DNA from: Rhodococcoides fascians A25f
GTDB lineage: Bacteria; Actinomycetota; Actinomycetes; Mycobacteriales; Mycobacteriaceae
NCBI RefSeq assembly: GCF_000760935.2
Contig: NZ_CP049744.1
Location: 1,426,001 to 1,490,000 of the forward strand
Length of the DNA stretch: 64,000 nt
Direction of reading: 5' to 3'
A program made the position numbers and the translations under genes. The notes beneath the pieces are model-generated. The model made no database searches. It was not told where the DNA came from and was given only the letters and a program-made list of their open reading frames with translations. How positions within the stretch are numbered: position 1 is the first letter of the stretch; the number at the start of each line of letters is the position of its first letter. Of this stretch, positions 60,354 to 64,000 are shown in pieces.

Positions 60354-62300
60354 CTACCAGCCCGGCTCACCGAGTATCGGCACCACCAGGTAGCTCGGAC
60401 TCTCCGGGTCGATGGCGATGTCCTGTTTGCGCAGCCGCGTACGCAGTAGGTCCGGCAAGATCGGGATGAACCGTGGTGTGTCGGTGGCGAATACGTCGAC
60501 CCGCAGTCGGTGCCGCGCGGCGATGACGGCCTCGGTGGTGAGGATGTCGATGTCGAGAACTATGGGTTTGCCGACGGGCACCGGAAGTAGCGCCGCCTCG
60601 GTGAGCGGGTGGTACGGCCGGGTGTAGTCGCCGTTCGGGGCGAACAGCGAACGCTCGTCGTCCACGGCCCGGCGCGAGGCGAGAAGTGCGCCGTTGCTGA
60701 GCACCGTCGAAGTCCCGTCCGGAGCGACGTCGCAGATCATGATGGCCCACAACGCTTCCCGCGCGTGGCAGACCACGCGTAGATGCAGGTTCATCGGACC
60801 GGACACGACGGCGTCCGACTCGGCCGGACCAGTGGTGAAGGTGACGGCGGCGCCTTCGGCGAATCGGTTGTCGTAGGTGAATCCACCACCCAACACGGCC
60901 GTCACGCCGGCGAGTACCTGGGTGGTGTCTCGCGAGACGACGGCCCGCAGCGAGGGCCGCACCGTCAGGACGTTGCGGGTGGTGGCGGGTGCGGCGGTGA
61001 GGCTGCCGTCGGCGACGGCATGGGCTGCGGTGCCCGAGGGCTCAGCCGACAGGTACAGCCTCCGGGGCTGCGCCTGCGGAGCCGGAAAGCGCCCGTGCGC
61101 AGTCCAATTGCCGCCCTGTTGACGCAGTGTCACGGGACCGTAGTTCTCGATCCCGTTGTCGACGTCGCGCAGCCACTTGTCGAACCAGGCTCGCTCGAGC
61201 ACGTCGAGGCGTGGTGGAAATCCGGGCTCGCCGAACCCGATGCCGGGGTTGCCGTGGTATCCGTCGCCGACGAGCAATTGCTTCGATCCACGTTCGAGTG
61301 GGAGCCGGTTGTAGATGTCGGGAGCGGATCCGCCGAAGATGTCGTGCCAGCAGCCGTACAGGAAGGTCGGTACCGAGATGTCCTCGATGACGGCGTCGAT
61401 GGTGTCGTAGTAATCGTTGTCGTAGATTCGCGGATCCTGGCCTGTGACAAAGCCTTTGGCCAGATCGAACATGTTGGTGGCGGGGGATCGAGCGCGATCG
61501 CGGAGCCAGGTGAACGTATCGACTCCGCCGATGGCCGGTGCCCATTTCAATCCGCTGACGGCGGCGAGCCACAGCGGGATGAACGCCGAGGTGGCCCCTC
61601 CGGTGGCGAAGATTTCACGCACGATATCCACCGAGCCCTCGACGGCGAAGATCGCGTCGAGCCCGGCGGGTTGCTTGGCCGCGGCCTGCAGCGCATTGAT
61701 CGCGGAGTACGAGATCCCGGCCATTCCCACCCTGCCGTTGCACCAATGCTGGCGTCGGGCCCACTCGATCACCTCGAGCGAGTCGAGTTGTTCCCTGGTG
61801 CCCAGCACGTCCCAGGTGCCCGAGGAACTACCGGTGCCGCGGACGTCGACGATCATCTGCACGTACCCGCTGCGCACCAGGTGGCGGTTGACCGAGAGCA
61901 GATCGGCCGCCCCGCCGGCGACCACTCGGGTGATTTCGGTGATGCCGTCGAATCTCGTTCCGGTGAGATCGAATGCGGCCGAGAAGGCTCTGATGGTACG
62001 GCCGAGAACAGGTGTCTCGAGGATCGTGTCGATTCCCTTGATCAGCAGTTTGTTGTAGGGCGTGAGGTTCAGGACGGTGGGAAAACTGCCCTCCACCGCC
62101 TGCCCCGCGGCGTCCGCGGGGCGGATGACGTACGCACGCAGCGCAGTGCCGTCGCTCATCGGGATACGAACGTTCGCCGAGATGGAGACCTTCGGAAAGC
62201 GCGGTTGCTCGCGCACTATTTCCGCCCACGCCGCTGCTGCGTCGCCGCCGCTGGGATCGCGTACGGGTTGCAGGAGGGGGTGGGGCTGCACGGCAGTCAT
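60354..62300 (-). CDS. CocE/NonD-family acyl hydrolase (X-Pro dipeptidyl-peptidase-like)
   Basis: 648 aa. The N-terminal catalytic region carries VDVRGTGSSSGTWD and VGMAGISYSAINALQAA (serine near residue 196), and HGNPGIGFGEPGF may hold the catalytic histidine. The C-terminal third is the jelly-roll Pep_X_C-like domain. CocE (cocaine esterase, found in a Rhodococcus) and nonactin-hydrolysing NonD share this build. No signal peptide is visible. It is divergent from the reductase gene, with inverted repeats between. Confidence 0.9.
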   Translation of the reverse strand: MTAVQPHPLLQPVRDPSGGDAAAAWAEIVREQPRFPKVSISANVRIPMSDGTALRAYVIRPADAAGQAVEGSFPTVLNLTPYNKLLIKGIDTILETPVLGRTIRAFSAAFDLTGTRFDGITEITRVVAGGAADLLSVNRHLVRSGYVQMIVDVRGTGSSSGTWDVLGTREQLDSLEVIEWARRQHWCNGRVGMAGISYSAINALQAAAKQPAGLDAIFAVEGSVDIVREIFATGGATSAFIPLWLAAVSGLKWAPAIGGVDTFTWLRDRARSPATNMFDLAKGFVTGQDPRIYDNDYYDTIDAVIEDISVPTFLYGCWHDIFGGSAPDIYNRLPLERGSKQLLVGDGYHGNPGIGFGEPGFPPRLDVLERAWFDKWLRDVDNGIENYGPVTLRQQGGNWTAHGRFPAPQAQPRRLYLSAEPSGTAAHAVADGSLTAAPATTRNVLTVRPSLRAVVSRDTTQVLAGVTAVLGGGFTYDNRFAEGAAVTFTTGPAESDAVVSGPMNLHLRVVCHAREALWAIMICDVAPDGTSTVLSNGALLASRRAVDDERSLFAPNGDYTRPYHPLTEAALLPVPVGKPIVLDIDILTTEAVIAARHRLRVDVFATDTPRFIPILPDLLRTRLRKQDIAIDPESPSYLVVPILGEPGW

Positions 62301-62366
62301 GAAAGTCGATTAGACCCTCGAACGACCCCATTTGTCCTGAGGAACACCGATCGGTCGTCATCAGCT

Positions 62367-62455
62367 CCAACAAAACGAGCGCGGTCCTGTGTTTTGTTGG
62401 GAACCCTCTCAACATAAGTTGAGCGCCGTTATGGGGCGTACCAGACTTTTCTGGT
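62367..62455. promoter_or_regulatory. Cluster of three inverted repeats in the cocE-reductase gap
   Basis: CCAACAAAAC (62367-62376) with GTTTTGTTGG (62391-62400); CTCAAC (62408-62413) with GTTGAG (62418-62423); ACCAGA (62440-62445) with TCTGGT (62450-62455). All arms are exact complements. They probably include operators for the divergent genes; no regulator gene lies next to them. Confidence 0.5.
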
Positions 62456-62537
62456 CATCGAGTCAGTGACCCGCGCGATTGCTAACGTCAGCCCGTCCGA
62501 AGTGACATGGGACACCGATCGTTGCAGGGGAGCGCGA

Positions 62538-63776
62538 ATGCACGTAGAAGCACTGTTCGGAGACGGATCTTTGCGTCCGATCTGGCCGCACGCAGATGCA
62601 CTGATCACCAATGAATGCCCGGGGCTTCGCTTCGGCGGTAAGTACGCGGACGTCGTCGCCCTGAGCAACGGCGACCCTACTGCGCTTCGGCCCTACATCG
62701 ACGAGGAAACCCGCCGCCGGGTAGCGGCGATGGCACCTCCGGTCACCGAGACCGCGCTGGTGTTCGGTGCCAACGGCTTTCTCGGTGCCCACCTGATCGG
62801 TCGACTGACGCGTGATGCGGCGGTGGAGGTCGTCTACGCGATGGTGCGCCCCACCGAGGAGGAGTCTGCTCTCGAGCGTCTTCAGCGCACGTTCGACCAG
62901 TACGAGATCGCGGTGGATACCGACAAGATTCGCATCGTCGAAGGCACCCCGACGGCATTCCGTTTCGGTCTCGACAAGGCTGCCTACTTCGATCTGGCAG
63001 CGGGAGTGGGGCAGATCTTCAACTGCGCCAGCTCGACCGACTACACCGAGAGTTATGCCGATCTGCGCGACGACTGGTTCGTCAGCGTGCTACGCATCCT
63101 CGAATTCAGCATCACCTCCACGCGCAAGCACCTCACCTACGTGGGCAGCATCGGTGCTCACCTCTACCAGAAGCCCGAGGATTTCCGCCGACCGGATTCG
63201 TGGTGGTACTCCGGCTATGCGCAGATGAAGTGGGTCAACGCAACGCTTCTCGGGTGGCTCTCGATGTCGGACACCTACTCCGTCACCCTGTGCGAGGCCC
63301 CCTACATTCTCGGCAGTACCGAACTCGGCCGTGATCCCGGACGGGTGTACAGCTTCTGGCGCATCATCGAACTGGCCATCGCCGCCGGTGCCATCTGGGA
63401 CGGCCCGGGAATGAACTACGTTCCGGTGGACGTGATGTGCGATGTCATGGCCGGCAATGCGCTGCGCAGTCACCCTCTGACGCGGCTACTGCCGAGCAAC
63501 CCCACCGGTTACGGACACGACCTCTACGCCGAGCTGCTCGGACTCGACCTGGTGAGCTGGGACGAGTTCAAAGAGCGCGTCAGTTCTCGAATTTCGCCTC
63601 GATTCGCCGAGACGATGCTGGCCGACAACATAGATCAGCTGATGCGCCTGGTGCACAAGCCCGAGGCCATTCTGCCTGTCGATCACGACATCTCGTGGTG
63701 CGATCACCGCCGACTGTTCGAGCTGTACTTCGAGAAGGCGCAGCTCAAGACGCTCACGCCCGCTGTCGCTCACTGA
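62538..63776 (+). CDS. Thioester-reductase / carboxylate-reductase-like SDR protein
   Basis: 412 aa from the ATG at 62538 (MHVEALFGDGS), preceded by GGGGAG; an earlier GTG/ATG frame start at 62466 is less likely. The NADP fold is LVFGANGFLGAHLIGRL (about residue 77), and the SDR catalytic pair is YAQMK (about residues 228-232). The overall layout, FNCASSTDYTESYADLRDDW..., is that of the reductase domain of carboxylic acid reductases and NRPS thioester reductases. The adenylation domain and carrier protein are absent, so it may act alone on an acyl-CoA or acyl-carrier from elsewhere. Confidence 0.8.
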   Translation: MHVEALFGDGSLRPIWPHADALITNECPGLRFGGKYADVVALSNGDPTALRPYIDEETRRRVAAMAPPVTETALVFGANGFLGAHLIGRLTRDAAVEVVYAMVRPTEEESALERLQRTFDQYEIAVDTDKIRIVEGTPTAFRFGLDKAAYFDLAAGVGQIFNCASSTDYTESYADLRDDWFVSVLRILEFSITSTRKHLTYVGSIGAHLYQKPEDFRRPDSWWYSGYAQMKWVNATLLGWLSMSDTYSVTLCEAPYILGSTELGRDPGRVYSFWRIIELAIAAGAIWDGPGMNYVPVDVMCDVMAGNALRSHPLTRLLPSNPTGYGHDLYAELLGLDLVSWDEFKERVSSRISPRFAETMLADNIDQLMRLVHKPEAILPVDHDISWCDHRRLFELYFEKAQLKTLTPAVAH

Positions 63777-63777
63777 C

Positions 63778-63975
63778 GTGGCGGACGGATTCGAGCCGAC
63801 TTCGGTACGTCTGCGAGACGTGTCGATGCACCGCGAGGTGACCAATGGTGTTCTCTCGCTCGGCTTCTACGTCGTCTGCGGTCTCATCGGACTCTTGCCC
63901 GGCGCAGCGAGAACGAGGGCGGCCGACGCGTTCGTGGGCTGGTCGGAAAGCATCGACGAACAGCGGCACACCTGA
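63778..63975 (+). CDS. Small membrane protein downstream of the reductase
   Basis: 65 aa, GTG at 63778, beginning one base after the reductase stop. One membrane span, VLSLGFYVVCGLIGLLPGAA (about residues 25-44), is followed by a polar C-terminus. It is coupled to both neighbours: its TGA overlaps the next ATG by one base. No family recognised. Confidence 0.6.
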   Translation: MADGFEPTSVRLRDVSMHREVTNGVLSLGFYVVCGLIGLLPGAARTRAADAFVGWSESIDEQRHT

Positions 63976-64000
63976 TGTCGGTCGCTCGATGGGTCGGCGG
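63975..64000 (+). CDS. Start of a further gene, cut by the window edge
   Basis: ATG at 63975 overlaps the previous TGA (TGATG), then reads MSVARWVG to the edge. The overlap is the typical sign of translational coupling, so a third gene of this operon probably begins here. No more can be said. Confidence 0.5.

Noticed and set aside
60783..62417. 544-aa forward open frame
   Set aside because: It is antisense to the CocE-type hydrolase; no domain recognised.

Overview
The window is high-GC actinobacterial DNA, most likely from a Rhodococcus or a close Nocardiaceae relative. The evidence is GTG/TTG starts with short spacers, many 4-base start/stop overlaps, actinobacterial families (DUF3349, DUF2505, HadA/HadB, mycoredoxin-like glutaredoxin, AfsR-type regulator) and a gene order that, from memory, follows two Mycobacterium tuberculosis segments (menA-menE-DUF3349-pitA-menB ... 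menC-menD-mgtA-menG-menJ-grcC1-htpX-yajQ, then rpmG-hadAB-tRNA-Trp-secE-nusG-rplK-rplA). No stretch longer than about 240 bases lacks a gene, and I saw no rRNA, CRISPR array, insertion sequence or prophage.

Layout. 1-9.7 kb: aminopeptidase N, a DUF222/HNH protein, a MarR-controlled flavoprotein pair, a two-component system whose kinase has an unusual second membrane span and outer tail, a PAP2 phosphatase, and a small HTH protein paired with a ClpN-only protein. 9.7-24 kb: holin-like protein, menA, a membrane-anchored Hsp70-like protein, a large AfsR-type regulator, a DrrAB-type exporter, a PIG-L deacetylase, an Abhydrolase_9 protein, an NTF2-like gene flanked by palindromic repeats, then menE, two DUF3349 genes and pitA. 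24-37 kb: an unknown gene, an EAL protein and a GGDEF protein, menB, a hotdog thioesterase, menC, then accessory genes and menD. 37-46.6 kb: DinB, methyltransferase and two GNAT genes, a membrane-anchored glutaredoxin, a GntR-TetR fusion regulator divergent from a flavin monooxygenase, mgtA, menG and menJ. 46.7-51.7 kb: an operon of HAD phosphatase, phosphonate-type ABC importer and RpiR/SIS regulator behind a perfect 19-bp palindrome. 51.8-59.4 kb: polyprenyl diphosphate synthase, htpX, yajQ, four tRNAs, rpmG, hadAB, secE, nusG, rplK, rplA. 59.4-64 kb: two hydrolases and a carboxylate-reductase-like gene.

The main theme is menaquinone: menD, menC, menE, menB, menA, menG and menJ, plus the polyprenyl synthase that makes the side chain, lie scattered over 43 kb on both strands. 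menF and a menH-like hydrolase are not seen. A hotdog thioesterase translationally coupled to menC is a candidate for the DHNA-CoA hydrolysis step.

The most unusual signal is a roughly 23-bp dispersed repeat present both between genes and, in the same reading frame, inside two unrelated genes, where in one it looks like an in-frame insertion into a conserved loop. Other points of interest are two 18-bp inverted repeats ahead of the HTH/ClpN pair, a tandem 11-mer resembling a PHO box beside pitA, and the 19-bp palindrome of the importer operon.
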